Shown here: positions 39,550 to 48,953 of the stretch, piece after piece
How positions within the stretch are numbered: the stretch's first letter is position 1
Layout: every line of letters begins with the position of its first letter
From: Pseudomonas saxonica
GTDB taxonomy: Bacteria; Pseudomonadota; Gammaproteobacteria; Pseudomonadales; Pseudomonadaceae
Length of the DNA stretch: 64,000 nt
Assembly (NCBI RefSeq): GCF_007858365.1
Contig: NZ_VFIO01000006.1
Span: forward strand, 186,001-250,000
Reading direction: 5' to 3'
The notes under the pieces: model-generated
Database searches by the model: none
Told to the model about the DNA's origin: nothing
The model's input: only the letters and a program-made list of their open reading frames with translations
Position numbers and translations under genes: made by a program

Positions 39550-40968
39550 TTAGATCAATTCACGGACGTCGATGAAACGACCGTTAACAGCGGCGGCAGC
39601 GGCCATGGCCGGGCTCACCAAATGTGTACGACCACCGGCACCCTGACGGCCTTCGAAGTTGCGGTTGGAGGTCGATGCGCAATGCTCGCCCGACTCCAGG
39701 CGGTCCGGGTTCATCGCCAAACACATCGAGCAACCCGGCTCACGCCATTCAAAACCGGCTTCGATGAAAATCTTGTCAAGGCCTTCGGACTCAGCCTGAG
39801 CTTTCACCAGCCCGGAACCCGGCACCACGATCGCTTGCTTGATGGTGGACGCTACTTTGCGGCCTTTGGCAATCACAGCCGCCGCACGCAAGTCTTCAAT
39901 CCGCGAGTTGGTGCACGAACCAATAAACACGCGATCGAGCTGGATATCGGTGATGGCCTGATTGGCGCTCAAACCCATGTACTTCAAGGCACGCTCAATA
40001 GAACCACGCTTGACCAGATCTGTTTCTTGCGCCGGGTCCGGCACGTTTTGATCAACGGCCAACACCATTTCAGGCGACGTGCCCCAGCTGACTTGTGGCT
40101 TGATCTGCGTAGCATCCAGCTCGACCACCGTGTCAAACGTCGCATCAGCGTCGGACACCAGGTCTTTCCACGCCTCTACTGCCAAATCCCACTCAGCCCC
40201 TTTGGGCGAGAAAGGACGGCCCTTGACGTAATCCACCGTCTTCTGGTCCGCAGCCACCAAGCCAACGCGGGCACCGGCTTCAATGGACATGTTGCAGATC
40301 GTCATGCGGCCTTCAACCGACAGGTCGCGAATCGCGCTGCCCGCGAACTCAATCGCATGACCATTGCCGCCAGCGGTGCCGATCTTGCCAATCACCGCCA
40401 GCACGATGTCTTTGGCAGTGACGCCAAACGGCAACTGGCCCTCTACCGAGACGAGCATATTTTTCATTTTTTGGGCGACCAGGCACTGCGTAGCCAGCAC
40501 GTGCTCGACTTCGGAAGTGCCAATACCGTGGGCCAAGGCGCCGAAGGCACCATGGGTCGAGGTATGGGAGTCGCCACAGACGACGGTCATGCCGGGCAAG
40601 GTCGCGCCCTGTTCCGGGCCGATCACGTGAACGATGCCTTGACGCACATCATTCATCTTGAATTCAGTGATGCCATATTCATCACAGTTATCGTCCAGGG
40701 TCTGCACCTGCAAACGCGAAACCTGGTCGGCAATCGCTTCGATCCCGCCTTTACGCTCTGGCGTGGTCGGTACGTTATGATCCGGGGTGGCGATGTTGGC
40801 ATCGATGCGCCATGGCTTGCGCTTGGCCAGACGCAGGCCTTCAAAGGCTTGCGGCGAGGTCACTTCATGGATGATGTGACGGTCGATGTAGATCAGCGCC
40901 GAGCCATCGTCGCGCTGCTTGACCAAATGCGAATCCCAGAGCTTGTCGTAGAGCGTTTTGCCGGCCAT
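39550..40968 (-). CDS. leuC: 3-isopropylmalate dehydratase large subunit
   Basis: An aconitase-family 4Fe-4S enzyme (472 residues). Iron-sulphur ligands lie in [15 protein letters not shown] and [46 protein letters not shown] is the family signature. It is the head of the leuC-leuD-methyltransferase-leuB unit and is divergent from a LysR gene that may control it. Confidence 0.97.
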   Translation of the reverse strand: MAGKTLYDKLWDSHLVKQRDDGSALIYIDRHIIHEVTSPQAFEGLRLAKRKPWRIDANIATPDHNVPTTPERKGGIEAIADQVSRLQVQTLDDNCDEYGITEFKMNDVRQGIVHVIGPEQGATLPGMTVVCGDSHTSTHGAFGALAHGIGTSEVEHVLATQCLVAQKMKNMLVSVEGQLPFGVTAKDIVLAVIGKIGTAGGNGHAIEFAGSAIRDLSVEGRMTICNMSIEAGARVGLVAADQKTVDYVKGRPFSPKGAEWDLAVEAWKDLVSDADATFDTVVELDATQIKPQVSWGTSPEMVLAVDQNVPDPAQETDLVKRGSIERALKYMGLSANQAITDIQLDRVFIGSCTNSRIEDLRAAAVIAKGRKVASTIKQAIVVPGSGLVKAQAESEGLDKIFIEAGFEWREPGCSMCLAMNPDRLESGEHCASTSNRNFEGRQGAGGRTHLVSPAMAAAAAVNGRFIDVRELI

Positions 40969-41101
40969 CAGACGGTTTCCTCATCAGCTACTTTTCTGTG
41001 CCAATAACCACTTGGCTTGTGAGGTCGATCCTATGAGGTTACAGTGAATAACTCAAATTCATAATTTTCATGCTTTGGATAACCAACAGGAATTCGAACA
41101 G
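40969..41101. promoter_or_regulatory. leuC / lysR divergent control region
   Basis: A 133-bp AT-rich region with dyads such as TTCATAATTTTCATG near 41059-41072 that fit the loose T-N11-A LysR box. LysR regulators commonly act on the divergent gene. No leucine leader peptide was recognised. Confidence 0.35.
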
Positions 41102-41995
41102 ATGGATCTCGCCAATCTCAATGCTTTTATTGCCATTGCTGAAACCGGAAGCTTTTCCGGGGCAGCCGAACGTCTGTTTCTGACTCAGCCCGCCATCAGC
41201 AAACGCATTGCCAGCATTGAGCAGCAACTCAAACTCCGCTTGTTCGACCGTTTGGGCCGTGAAGTCAGCTTGACTGAAGCAGGACGAGCGCTACTGCCGC
41301 GCGCCTATCAGATTCTCAATGTGCTGGATGACACCCGCAGGGCCCTGAACAACCTCAATGGTGAAGTCAGCGGCCGACTGACCCTGGCCACCAGTCATCA
41401 CATTGGCCTGCACCGCCTGCCGCCATTGCTGCGCGAGTTCACGCGTCTTTATCCGAAAGTCGCGCTGGATATTCAGTTTCTCGATTCCGAAGTGGCCTAC
41501 GAAGAAATCCTTCATGGCCGCGCAGAATTGGCCGTAATCACCTTGGCCCCGGAACCTCACTCGCTGATTCGCGCCGTATCGGTGTGGGATGATCCACTGG
41601 ACTTTGTGGTCGCCCCCGAGCACTCTCTCACCCGTCAACCTGTGGTCAATATGGCTGACATTGCGCATCATCCAGCGGTGTTTCCGGGGGGCAATACTTT
41701 TACCCACCATATTGTGCAGCGTCTGTTTGAAGCACAGGGGCTGACACCGAACATCGCCATGAGTACCAACTATCTGGAAACTATCAAAATGATGGTGTCC
41801 ATTGGTCTGGCCTGGAGTGTGCTGCCACGCACCATGCTGGACGAACAAGTCGCCTCGATCAGTTTGCCCGGCATTCAATTGACCCGACAACTGGGCTACA
41901 TCGTACATACTGAAAGAACGCTGTCGAATGCCGCACACGCTTTCATGACATTGCTCGATGGTCAGGTCTCAACCCCTTGCAACGAGCCGTCCTGA
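41102..41995 (+). CDS. LysR-family regulator divergent from leuC
   Basis: A 297-residue LysR protein. Residues 1-60 form the helix-turn-helix (LNAFIAIAETGSFSGAAERLFLTQPAISKRIASIEQQL). The effector domain follows, with typical GRLTLATSHHIG and FVVAPEHSLTR segments. The ATG has AGGAAT upstream, and a TTG nine codons earlier is ignored. Divergence from leuC suggests it regulates leucine genes, possibly with an isopropylmalate co-effector (inference). Confidence 0.92.
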   Translation: MDLANLNAFIAIAETGSFSGAAERLFLTQPAISKRIASIEQQLKLRLFDRLGREVSLTEAGRALLPRAYQILNVLDDTRRALNNLNGEVSGRLTLATSHHIGLHRLPPLLREFTRLYPKVALDIQFLDSEVAYEEILHGRAELAVITLAPEPHSLIRAVSVWDDPLDFVVAPEHSLTRQPVVNMADIAHHPAVFPGGNTFTHHIVQRLFEAQGLTPNIAMSTNYLETIKMMVSIGLAWSVLPRTMLDEQVASISLPGIQLTRQLGYIVHTERTLSNAAHAFMTLLDGQVSTPCNEPS

Positions 41996-42032
41996 ATCCG
42001 ACACCTGGTTTCGTGCTCAAGGATCGCAGTAC

Positions 42033-44153
42033 ATGGCAAACCCCACGGACGAAGAGCAACCGTTACGCACTCAGGCGCTATGCTGGAACGACGCAAGCTA
42101 CCTGCTCGCAGCCCTGAATGCCGCACAATCTGGCACTTGGAGCTGGGATCTCGACAGCGGCGAGATCAGTTGGTCAGAAGGCGTCCACGCGTTGTTCGGC
42201 CTGGATGCAGGACAGCCATTGCCTGACAATCTCGATAATTTGGGCAGTCTTTCGTTCGAAGACTGGCCCAAGGCACAGCGCGCATTCCAGGAAGTGAGAA
42301 ACGGAACTGCTCGGCAGAAATTCGTCCACCACCGAATCCGCTGGCCAGACGGCAGCCTGCACTGGCTGGAGGTGCGAGGGAGTTTCATCGACACCCAAGA
42401 CGCCAGACCTCTCATGCTGGGCGTCATCCGTGAAGTCACGTTTCAACGTGAACGCTTGAGTGTTTCCGAAGACAAATTTGCCAAGGCCTTCCACTCCAGC
42501 CCTGACGCCATCACCATCAGCGAACTTGTGAGCGGTCGCTATCTGGAAGTCAATGAGGGGTTTAGTCGACTGACGGGTTATAGCTGCACTGAAGCCATTG
42601 GGCACAGCCCTTATGAGCTGGGTATTTGGGGTGACGGCTCAAAACGTCAGGCATTGATTGATGAACTCCACGACAAGGGCCGTATCACCCACCGAGAAAT
42701 CGTGGGTCGCTCCAAAAGTGGTGACGTGCTCCACCTTGAAGTCTCCATCGAGCCGATCACCCTTAACGAAACGCCGTGCATATTGCTGACGGCCCGCGAC
42801 ATCAGTCAGCTAAAGCTTGCTCAGGCGCAAGTCAGGCACCTGGCCTACCACGACCCGCTCACCAATTTGCCCAATCGTGCCCTGCTGATGGACCGGCTGA
42901 GCCAGCAAACCTTGCTGCTCAACCGCCATGGACTGCGCGGCGCATTGCTGTTTCTTGACCTGGACCATTTCAAGCACATCAATGACTCTCTGGGCCATCC
43001 CGTGGGCGATTCGGTGTTGCGCATCATCACGGCCCGCCTTGAAACCAGCGTACGCAGTGAAGACACAGTGGCCCGCCTGGGCGGTGACGAGTTTGTCGTG
43101 GTGCTGACCGGCCTCAAAGGGACGCTGCAGGAGGTCACACACTCGGTACGCAATACGGCGGATGCGTTGCGCCAGTTGCTGGCCGAGCCCATGTTTCTGG
43201 ACGGCCAGCGCCTGCAAGTCACGCCCAGCATTGGCATGGTTATCTTGCCTGAGCACGGCACACAGCCTGCCGACCTGCTCAAGCGTGCCGACATAGCCTT
43301 GTACCGGGCCAAGGACTGCGGTCGCAACACCGTCCAGCTCTTCGACTTCTCTATGCAAGCCGCCGCCACAGAGCGGATGCGCATCGAAAGCGATTTGCGC
43401 ACTGCGTTGGCCCGCAACGAGTTCAGCCTGCACTTTCAACCACAAGTCGACGCCCGCGAAAACCGCATCGTCGGGGCCGAAGCGCTGTTGCGCTGGCAAC
43501 ACCCGCACCTGGGTGCACAAGCCCCGGCCGAGTTCATCAGCATCCTTGAAGACAGCGGATTGATCGTTGACGTCGGCACCTGGGCGCTCGAAGAAGCCTG
43601 TCGATCATTAAGCCTGTTACTTGATGAAGACTTGATTGACCCGAACAGCTTCAGATTATGCGTCAACATCAGCCCACGGCAGTTTCGCCAAAACGACTTC
43701 GTCGAGCGGGTCCAATCCAGTCTGAGCACTCACAGGCTGCCGGCTTCGATACTCAAACTTGAGATTACCGAAGGCATCGTCATTCAGAATCTGGAAGACA
43801 CCATCGGCACGATGCGCCAACTGATGGCCTTGGGCGTGAGCTTTGCGATGGATGATTTTGGTACGGGCTATTCGTCGCTGACCCATCTGAAACGTCTGCC
43901 GGTGGACACGTTGAAGATTGATAAATCGTTCATCCACGACGCCATCAATGACCCAAACGATACCGAGATTATCCGTGCCATTGTTGCAATGGCACACAGC
44001 TTGAAGATCACCGTGGTCGCTGAAGGTGTGGAACAGAAGAGCCAGTTAGAGTTCTTGCAGAGCCTGGGCTGCCATCTTTACCAAGGCTATCTGCACAGCC
44101 GACCGGTGCCTTTGGCGCAGTTTCAGGCGATGCTCAAGGGCCCGAATGACTGA
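42033..44153 (+). CDS. PAS-PAS-GGDEF-EAL cyclic-di-GMP protein
   Basis: A 706-residue cytoplasmic signalling protein without membrane segments. Two PAS-like domains come first (WSWDLDSGEISWSEGVHALFG; then AFHSSPDAITISE with VNEGFSRLTGYS). A GGDEF domain follows with intact RLGGDEFVVV, and an RSED inhibitory site sits five residues before it. The EAL domain has GAEALLRW, DDFGTGYSSL and KIDKSFI intact. Both synthesis and hydrolysis of c-di-GMP are therefore possible. The ATG at 42033 is preferred because it has AAGGA upstream and clears the lysR stop by 37 bp. Confidence 0.92.
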   Translation: MANPTDEEQPLRTQALCWNDASYLLAALNAAQSGTWSWDLDSGEISWSEGVHALFGLDAGQPLPDNLDNLGSLSFEDWPKAQRAFQEVRNGTARQKFVHHRIRWPDGSLHWLEVRGSFIDTQDARPLMLGVIREVTFQRERLSVSEDKFAKAFHSSPDAITISELVSGRYLEVNEGFSRLTGYSCTEAIGHSPYELGIWGDGSKRQALIDELHDKGRITHREIVGRSKSGDVLHLEVSIEPITLNETPCILLTARDISQLKLAQAQVRHLAYHDPLTNLPNRALLMDRLSQQTLLLNRHGLRGALLFLDLDHFKHINDSLGHPVGDSVLRIITARLETSVRSEDTVARLGGDEFVVVLTGLKGTLQEVTHSVRNTADALRQLLAEPMFLDGQRLQVTPSIGMVILPEHGTQPADLLKRADIALYRAKDCGRNTVQLFDFSMQAAATERMRIESDLRTALARNEFSLHFQPQVDARENRIVGAEALLRWQHPHLGAQAPAEFISILEDSGLIVDVGTWALEEACRSLSLLLDEDLIDPNSFRLCVNISPRQFRQNDFVERVQSSLSTHRLPASILKLEITEGIVIQNLEDTIGTMRQLMALGVSFAMDDFGTGYSSLTHLKRLPVDTLKIDKSFIHDAINDPNDTEIIRAIVAMAHSLKITVVAEGVEQKSQLEFLQSLGCHLYQGYLHSRPVPLAQFQAMLKGPND

Positions 44154-44265
44154 CAAGCCCACCGTGGCTAAAGGCCAGGAAGCCCTCAAACGGACTAATC
44201 CCTTCGACCCGGCAGCATGAAATAATCCGCTTCACTTCAACCCATAACAAGAATAAGGACCTGCC

Positions 44266-45447
44266 ATGCAAGCCCCTGAAATTTTCATTCTCAGCGCCCG
44301 GCGAACGGCCATCGGCACGTTTGGCGGCGCACTCAAGGATATGCCGCTCTGCGATCTGGCCACCACGGTCGTCAAGGCCGCACTCATCGACAGTCAAGTC
44401 GAGGCCGAGCGCATCGGGCACGTGGTCATGGGCAATGTCATTGCCACTGAACCCAAGGACGCCTACCTGGCGCGGGTCGCCGCGATCAACGCGGGTATTC
44501 CCAAAGAAACACCGGCATATAACGTGAACCGCCTGTGCGGTTCCGGTTTGCAGGCGATCATTTCTGCCGCTCATACCCTGCAACTGGGCGATGCCGATTT
44601 CGCCATTGGCGGCGGCGCGGAATCCATGAGCCGTGGCCCTTACCTGATGCCGTCCGCCCGCTGGGGCGCGCGCATGGGGGATGCACTGATGCAGGACTAT
44701 ATGCTCGGGATTCTTCACGATCCGTTCCAGGGCATGCATATGGGCATCACGGCTGAAAATGTCGCGCAACGCAATCACATCAGTCGCGAAGCCCAAGACG
44801 CCTTGGCGTTTAGCGACCAGCAACGGGCCGCCCACGCTATCGCCCAAGGCTATTTCACCGCGCAAATTGCGGCTGTCGAGGTGCCCGGTCGAAAAGGCAT
44901 CAGCCTGTTCAATGTCGATGAACACCCGCGTGTGACCACTCTTGCGCAACTGGCGCAGATGAAACCGGCGTTCAAAAAGGACGGCACCGTGACGGCGGGC
45001 AATGCTTCGGGCCTGAATGACGGCGCGGCGGCCCTGGTACTGGCCAGTGGTGATGCCGTTCGGGCCTCAAACCTCACCCCTATGGCGCGTCTGGTGGCGT
45101 ATGCCCATGCCGGGGTCGAACCTGAACTGATGGGCCTGGGCCCCATACCGGCCACACGTCTGGCCCTCAAGCGTGCGGGTTTACGGATTGAGGATATGGA
45201 CGTGATTGAAGCCAACATCGCCTTTGCAGCGCAGGCGTGTGCGGTGATGGAAGAGCTGGAACTTGACCCGGCCAAGCTCAACCCGAATGGCTCGGGTATA
45301 GCGTTGGGTCATCCGGTGGGCGCTACGGGTGCGATCATCGCCACCAAAGCGCTCCACGAACTGCAACGGATAAAAGGCCGCTATGCCCTGGCCACCATGT
45401 GCATTGGGGGCGGTCAGGGCATCGCGGTGATTTTCGAGCGGGTCTGA
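44266..45447 (+). CDS. acetyl-CoA acetyltransferase (thiolase)
   Basis: A biosynthetic-type thiolase of 393 residues that condenses or cleaves acetoacetyl-CoA-like substrates. Nucleophile Cys91 lies in NRLCGSGLQAI, His lies in GHPVGATGA, and the second Cys is in CIGGGQG. The usual NEAFA motif reads NIAFA, an unusual change beside the active-site Asn. A ribosome site AAGGA precedes the ATG. It is convergent with the pirin gene and not in an obvious operon. Confidence 0.92.
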   Translation: MQAPEIFILSARRTAIGTFGGALKDMPLCDLATTVVKAALIDSQVEAERIGHVVMGNVIATEPKDAYLARVAAINAGIPKETPAYNVNRLCGSGLQAIISAAHTLQLGDADFAIGGGAESMSRGPYLMPSARWGARMGDALMQDYMLGILHDPFQGMHMGITAENVAQRNHISREAQDALAFSDQQRAAHAIAQGYFTAQIAAVEVPGRKGISLFNVDEHPRVTTLAQLAQMKPAFKKDGTVTAGNASGLNDGAAALVLASGDAVRASNLTPMARLVAYAHAGVEPELMGLGPIPATRLALKRAGLRIEDMDVIEANIAFAAQACAVMEELELDPAKLNPNGSGIALGHPVGATGAIIATKALHELQRIKGRYALATMCIGGGQGIAVIFERV

Positions 45448-45461
45448 GCGCCAGCCCGGAG

Positions 45462-46328
45462 TTATCCGGGCATCCGCCCAAATTTACCGGACTGGAAGTC
45501 GATAAAGGCCTGTTGAATCTCGGCCTCGGTGTTCATCACAAACGGGCCGTGACCCACAATCGGCTCGTCGATAGGCTCACCGCTCAAGATCAACAACACA
45601 GCGTCGTTGTTGGCTTCAAGACGAATGCTGGAACCCTCGCGGCCAAACAGGGCCAACTGCCCTTCACGCACGACTTCCTGACCATTGACCTCCACCGCGC
45701 CGCGTAACACGACCAATGCCGTGTTGCGACCTTGATGAAGATCAAAGGCGGCCGATTTGCCTGCATTCAAGCGCACATCCCAAACATCGATCGGTGTGAA
45801 GGTACGCGCAGGGCCACGTTGGCCGTCGAACTCGCCGGCAATCAAGCGTAACCGACCGGCATCGTCCTTGAGTTCCAGATCTGGAATGTCACGATCCAGA
45901 ATACCTTGATAGCCCGGTTCGGCCATTTTGTCCTTGGCGGGCAGGTTGACCCACAGTTGCACCATTTCAAGGGTCCCGCCGCTGCGGGCAAAGGCCTCAG
46001 AGTGAAACTCTTCGTGCAGGATTCCCGACGCTGCGGTCATCCATTGCACATCCCCCGGGCCAATTACACCGCCATTGCCGGTGGAGTCGCGGTGCTCCAC
46101 TTCGCCTTTATAGACAATGGTCACTGTTTCAAACCCGCGATGCGGATGCTGACCTACGCCACGACGCTCTGAGGTGGGCGTGAATTCGGCTGGCCCCGCG
46201 TAATCCAGCAACAGAAACGGGCTGACATATTTGCCCATGCTGTCGTAGGAAAACATGGTGCGTACCGGAAAACCATCACCGACCCAATGGCCACGTGGAG
46301 CCGCATATACACCTAGGATTTTTTTCAT
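45462..46328 (-). CDS. pirin family protein
   Basis: A bicupin of 288 residues. Metal ligands are visible in GVGQHPHRGFETVTIVYKG and ILHEEFHSE. Bacterial pirins include quercetin dioxygenases and regulators of central metabolism. It has a perfect AGGAGGT ribosome site. The stop lies inside a GCCCGGA/TCCGGGC hairpin at 45454-45471 shared with the convergent thiolase. Confidence 0.93.
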   Translation of the reverse strand: MKKILGVYAAPRGHWVGDGFPVRTMFSYDSMGKYVSPFLLLDYAGPAEFTPTSERRGVGQHPHRGFETVTIVYKGEVEHRDSTGNGGVIGPGDVQWMTAASGILHEEFHSEAFARSGGTLEMVQLWVNLPAKDKMAEPGYQGILDRDIPDLELKDDAGRLRLIAGEFDGQRGPARTFTPIDVWDVRLNAGKSAAFDLHQGRNTALVVLRGAVEVNGQEVVREGQLALFGREGSSIRLEANNDAVLLILSGEPIDEPIVGHGPFVMNTEAEIQQAFIDFQSGKFGRMPG

Positions 46329-46406
46329 CTAGCACCTCCTGAAATTCATGCCGACACTATAGATTCGCACCACCAAAGAGAGTAGATACTCATTTTGAAA
46401 CTCATC

Positions 46407-46422
46407 GTTCCAAAAATAGAAC
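46407..46422. promoter_or_regulatory. GTTC-N8-GAAC palindrome upstream of pirin gene
   Basis: GTTCCAAAAATAGAAC is a 16-bp dyad about 80 bp before the pirin start, and about 35 bp from the PvdS box of the divergent pvdM. It is a candidate operator; no matching regulator is encoded nearby. Confidence 0.4.
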
Positions 46423-46454
46423 ATCCGACCGTGTACCCAAGCGCCTCGCCAGCC

Positions 46455-46478
46455 TAAATCCTGCGCCCTGCCCCTCGT
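46455..46478 (+). promoter_or_regulatory. PvdS iron-starvation box before pvdM
   Basis: TAAAT at 46455-46459, 16 bases, then CGT at 46476-46478. This matches the established IS box TAAAT-N16/17-CGT recognised by the ECF sigma factor PvdS. It lies 57 bp before the pvdM start codon. Confidence 0.8.
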
Positions 46479-46534
46479 TCTCTCCTGATAGCAAAGGCCG
46501 TGCGCCGGCCCCTTGACGGCGGATTCTGACTGAG

Positions 46535-47890
46535 ATGGCAATGACTAAACCCCGTACAAAAAAAGCTCTGATGATAGGTATCCCCTTGGCATTGGTTGCT
46601 GCCCTGGGAGGTGGTTTTCTGGTCTGGGACACGTTTTACAAAGGCAACCCCGGTTACCCGTTGAAAATCGTCAAACAGGCCGACGAGCTTCAAGAGCGGC
46701 TTTTGTCGTTCGATAGCCACATCACAGTCCCGCTTGAATTCGGCACCGCAGGCAATGAGGCCGACAAAGACGGGCCTGGGCAATTTGATCTGGTCAAGGC
46801 GGCAAAAGGTCGTTTGTCCGGGGCGGCGCTGACCATTTTTGGATGGCCGGAAATATGGAATGGCCCCAACGCCCCGCACCGTCCCACGGCGGGTTTCGTC
46901 GAAGCCGCACGCAACGAACAGGAAGCCCGCTACCGGATCATCACCACGATGGTGCGCGACTTTCCCAATCAAGTTGCAATTGCCTACACCCCGGACGACT
47001 TCCGACGCTTGCATGGCGAGGGCAAGTTTGCGGTGTTTATCAGCATGCTCAATGCCTACCCGCTGGGTAACGATATCGACCAACTGGATAAATGGGCCGC
47101 ACGTGGCATGCGCATGTTTGGCTTCAGTTATGTCGGCAACAACGACTGGTCTGACTCTTCGCGCCCGCTGCCCTTCTTCAATGACACACCCGACGCACTC
47201 AATGGCCTGTCAGAAACCGGCAAACAGGCCGTGCAGCGCTTGAATGATCTGGGCGTGATCATTGATGTGTCGCAAATGTCGAGCAAGGCGCTGGAGCAAG
47301 TCAGCCAGTTGAGCCGCACACCGCTCGTGGCATCGCATTCGGCGCCCCGGGCGCTGGTGGATATACCGCGCAACCTCAGCGACAAGGAAATGCAGTTGAT
47401 CAAGGCCAGCGGTGGCGTGGTGCGAATTGTTGGCTTTGGCACGTATCTGCGGCCCTTGAGCCAAGACAGTCAGGACAAACTCAACGCCCTGCGCAGCCAG
47501 TTCGATTTACCGCCTTTGCACAACCTCGAAATGGCGCTGATGCCGGGTGACCCGATTATCACCGTCTGGCCTGAACAGCGCTTCGGCCAATACGCCAGCG
47601 GCCTATACGGCATTGTCGACGAAGAACCCAAAGCCACCCTCAAGGATTACGGCGATGCCATTGATTACGCCGTAAAGAAAATCGGCATTGATCACGTCGG
47701 CATCAGCTCCGACTTCAATGATGGCGGCGGTCTGGACGGCTGGAAGGATGTCAGCGAAGCCCGCAACGTCACTGCCGAACTGCTGCAACGCGGTTACTCC
47801 GAGGGTGATATTGCCAAGCTGTGGGGCGGCAATTTTCTTCGGGTCTGGGACAGCGTCCAAAAAGCCGCCAAGCCAACGTCTACTGATTAA
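46535..47890 (+). CDS. pvdM: PvdM, membrane dipeptidase-like pyoverdine maturation protein
   Basis: A 451-residue M19-dipeptidase-fold protein with one N-terminal membrane helix (residues about 11-31), so the enzyme faces the periplasm, where pyoverdine chromophore is matured. Recognisable parts are FDSHITVPLEF, SHSAPRALVDIPRNLSDKE, HVGISSDFNDGGG and LWGGNFLRVWD. The usual zinc-binding HxD is HIT here, so peptidase activity is uncertain. An ATG at 46541 is an equally possible start. It is followed by pvdO after 11 bp and driven by the PvdS box upstream. Confidence 0.88.
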   Translation: MAMTKPRTKKALMIGIPLALVAALGGGFLVWDTFYKGNPGYPLKIVKQADELQERLLSFDSHITVPLEFGTAGNEADKDGPGQFDLVKAAKGRLSGAALTIFGWPEIWNGPNAPHRPTAGFVEAARNEQEARYRIITTMVRDFPNQVAIAYTPDDFRRLHGEGKFAVFISMLNAYPLGNDIDQLDKWAARGMRMFGFSYVGNNDWSDSSRPLPFFNDTPDALNGLSETGKQAVQRLNDLGVIIDVSQMSSKALEQVSQLSRTPLVASHSAPRALVDIPRNLSDKEMQLIKASGGVVRIVGFGTYLRPLSQDSQDKLNALRSQFDLPPLHNLEMALMPGDPIITVWPEQRFGQYASGLYGIVDEEPKATLKDYGDAIDYAVKKIGIDHVGISSDFNDGGGLDGWKDVSEARNVTAELLQRGYSEGDIAKLWGGNFLRVWDSVQKAAKPTSTD

Positions 47891-47901
47891 GTGAAATAAC
47901 C

Positions 47902-48756
47902 ATGCCTACGTTGAAACCCTTGTACTACCTGCCTTTGCTCGCCTTGCTCGGCGCGCCTGCAGCCCATGCCGATGCACCTGGCACCGTCTTCAAAGACTGC
48001 AAGCATTGTCCGGAAATGGTCGTACTGCCCACCGGCAGTTTTATGATGGGTACGCCAGAAGATGAAGTCGGCCGCGAGCCCGATGAAGGCCCGATGCATA
48101 AGGTGACCTTCAGCACGCCAGTAGCCATCAGTCGTTTTCAAGTGACGGCGGCTGAGTTTGACGCCTATATCAAAGAAACCGGGGTCAAGATTGCCGATGG
48201 TGATGATCGTCCCGGTCGCGCCTGTATTGCCAGCAAACCGCGTTACCCGCAAGGGCCCCGGCAGCCTGCGGTGTGCATGGACTTCAAGGACGTTGAAGAC
48301 TATGTGGCGTGGATTTCGGAGAAAACCGGTAAGCCGTATCGCATGGTCAGCGAAGCCACCCGTGAGTATGCAGCGCGCTCAGGCTCAACCGGCCCGTTCC
48401 CCTTCCCGATGGACGAAGGCAAGGGTTACAGCATCGCCCAACATGCCAACACCTACGGGCCTGCGGATGGCTACAGCTATACCTCGCCAGTGGGCAGTTA
48501 CCCGCCCAATGCCTTTGGCGTGTATGACATGCACGGCAATGTGTATGAGTTTGTTGAAGACTGCAAACACAGTGACTACGCAGGCGCGCCAACCGATGGC
48601 AGCGCGTGGGTGACGGGCAGCACCTGTGAGCTGCGCCAGATTCGTGGCAATGACTGGGGTGAAGCGCCGGTATTTTCGCGCTCGGGCAATCGCAATGACA
48701 TCTACCCCCAGACTCGCGGCGACTGGATCGGATTTCGGGTTCAGCGCGATCTATAG
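47902..48756 (+). CDS. pvdO: PvdO, FGE-sulfatase-domain pyoverdine maturation protein
   Basis: A 284-residue protein with a signal peptide ending AAHADA and a formylglycine-generating-enzyme-like domain (MVVLPTGSFMMGTPEDEVGREPDEGP, NAFGVYDMHGNVYEFVEDC, RGDWIGFRV). In P. aeruginosa periplasmic PvdO completes the fluorescent chromophore (dihydropyoverdine oxidation). pvdN, usually between pvdM and pvdO, is absent here. Confidence 0.9.
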   Translation: MPTLKPLYYLPLLALLGAPAAHADAPGTVFKDCKHCPEMVVLPTGSFMMGTPEDEVGREPDEGPMHKVTFSTPVAISRFQVTAAEFDAYIKETGVKIADGDDRPGRACIASKPRYPQGPRQPAVCMDFKDVEDYVAWISEKTGKPYRMVSEATREYAARSGSTGPFPFPMDEGKGYSIAQHANTYGPADGYSYTSPVGSYPPNAFGVYDMHGNVYEFVEDCKHSDYAGAPTDGSAWVTGSTCELRQIRGNDWGEAPVFSRSGNRNDIYPQTRGDWIGFRVQRDL

Positions 48757-48767
48757 GGATCAAAAGC

Positions 48768-48879
48768 CCCTCACCCCAGCCCTCTCCCAAAGGGAGAGGG
48801 AGCTTGTACGCGGCGAATGATATTTCATGAACAACTCAAATCAGTCCCCTCTCCCTTTGGGAGAGGGTTAGGGTGAGGG
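48768..48879. repeat. MITE-like element with 33-bp near-perfect inverted ends
   Basis: The left end (48768-48800) begins CCCTCACCCCAGCCCTCTCC and the right end (48847-48879) is its near-exact reverse complement. Each end also contains an internal CCCTCTCCC/GGGAGAGGG hairpin. The 46-bp core is AT-richer and codes for nothing. It lies between pvdO and the pvdE promoter. Confidence 0.8.
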
Positions 48880-48887
48880 TCGTTCGT

Positions 48888-48911
48888 TAAATCCACCGCC
48901 CAATCACTCGT
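48888..48911 (+). promoter_or_regulatory. PvdS iron-starvation box before pvdE
   Basis: TAAAT at 48888-48892, 16 bases, CGT at 48909-48911. It is a perfect match to the IS box, 43 bp before the pvdE ATG and 9 bp after the inverted-repeat element. Confidence 0.8.
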
Positions 48912-48953
48912 TCACAAGAGACCGTCTTCCCTTGATCCAAGGAACTCTTGTTT

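Noticed and set aside
39418..41007. 529-codon plus-strand open frame
   Set aside because: Antisense of leuC and part of leuD; high GC third positions create the open frame.
46391..46409. Second possible PvdS box near GATAC-N16-CGT
   Set aside because: The -35 half does not match TAAAT; the perfect box at 46455 explains pvdM control.
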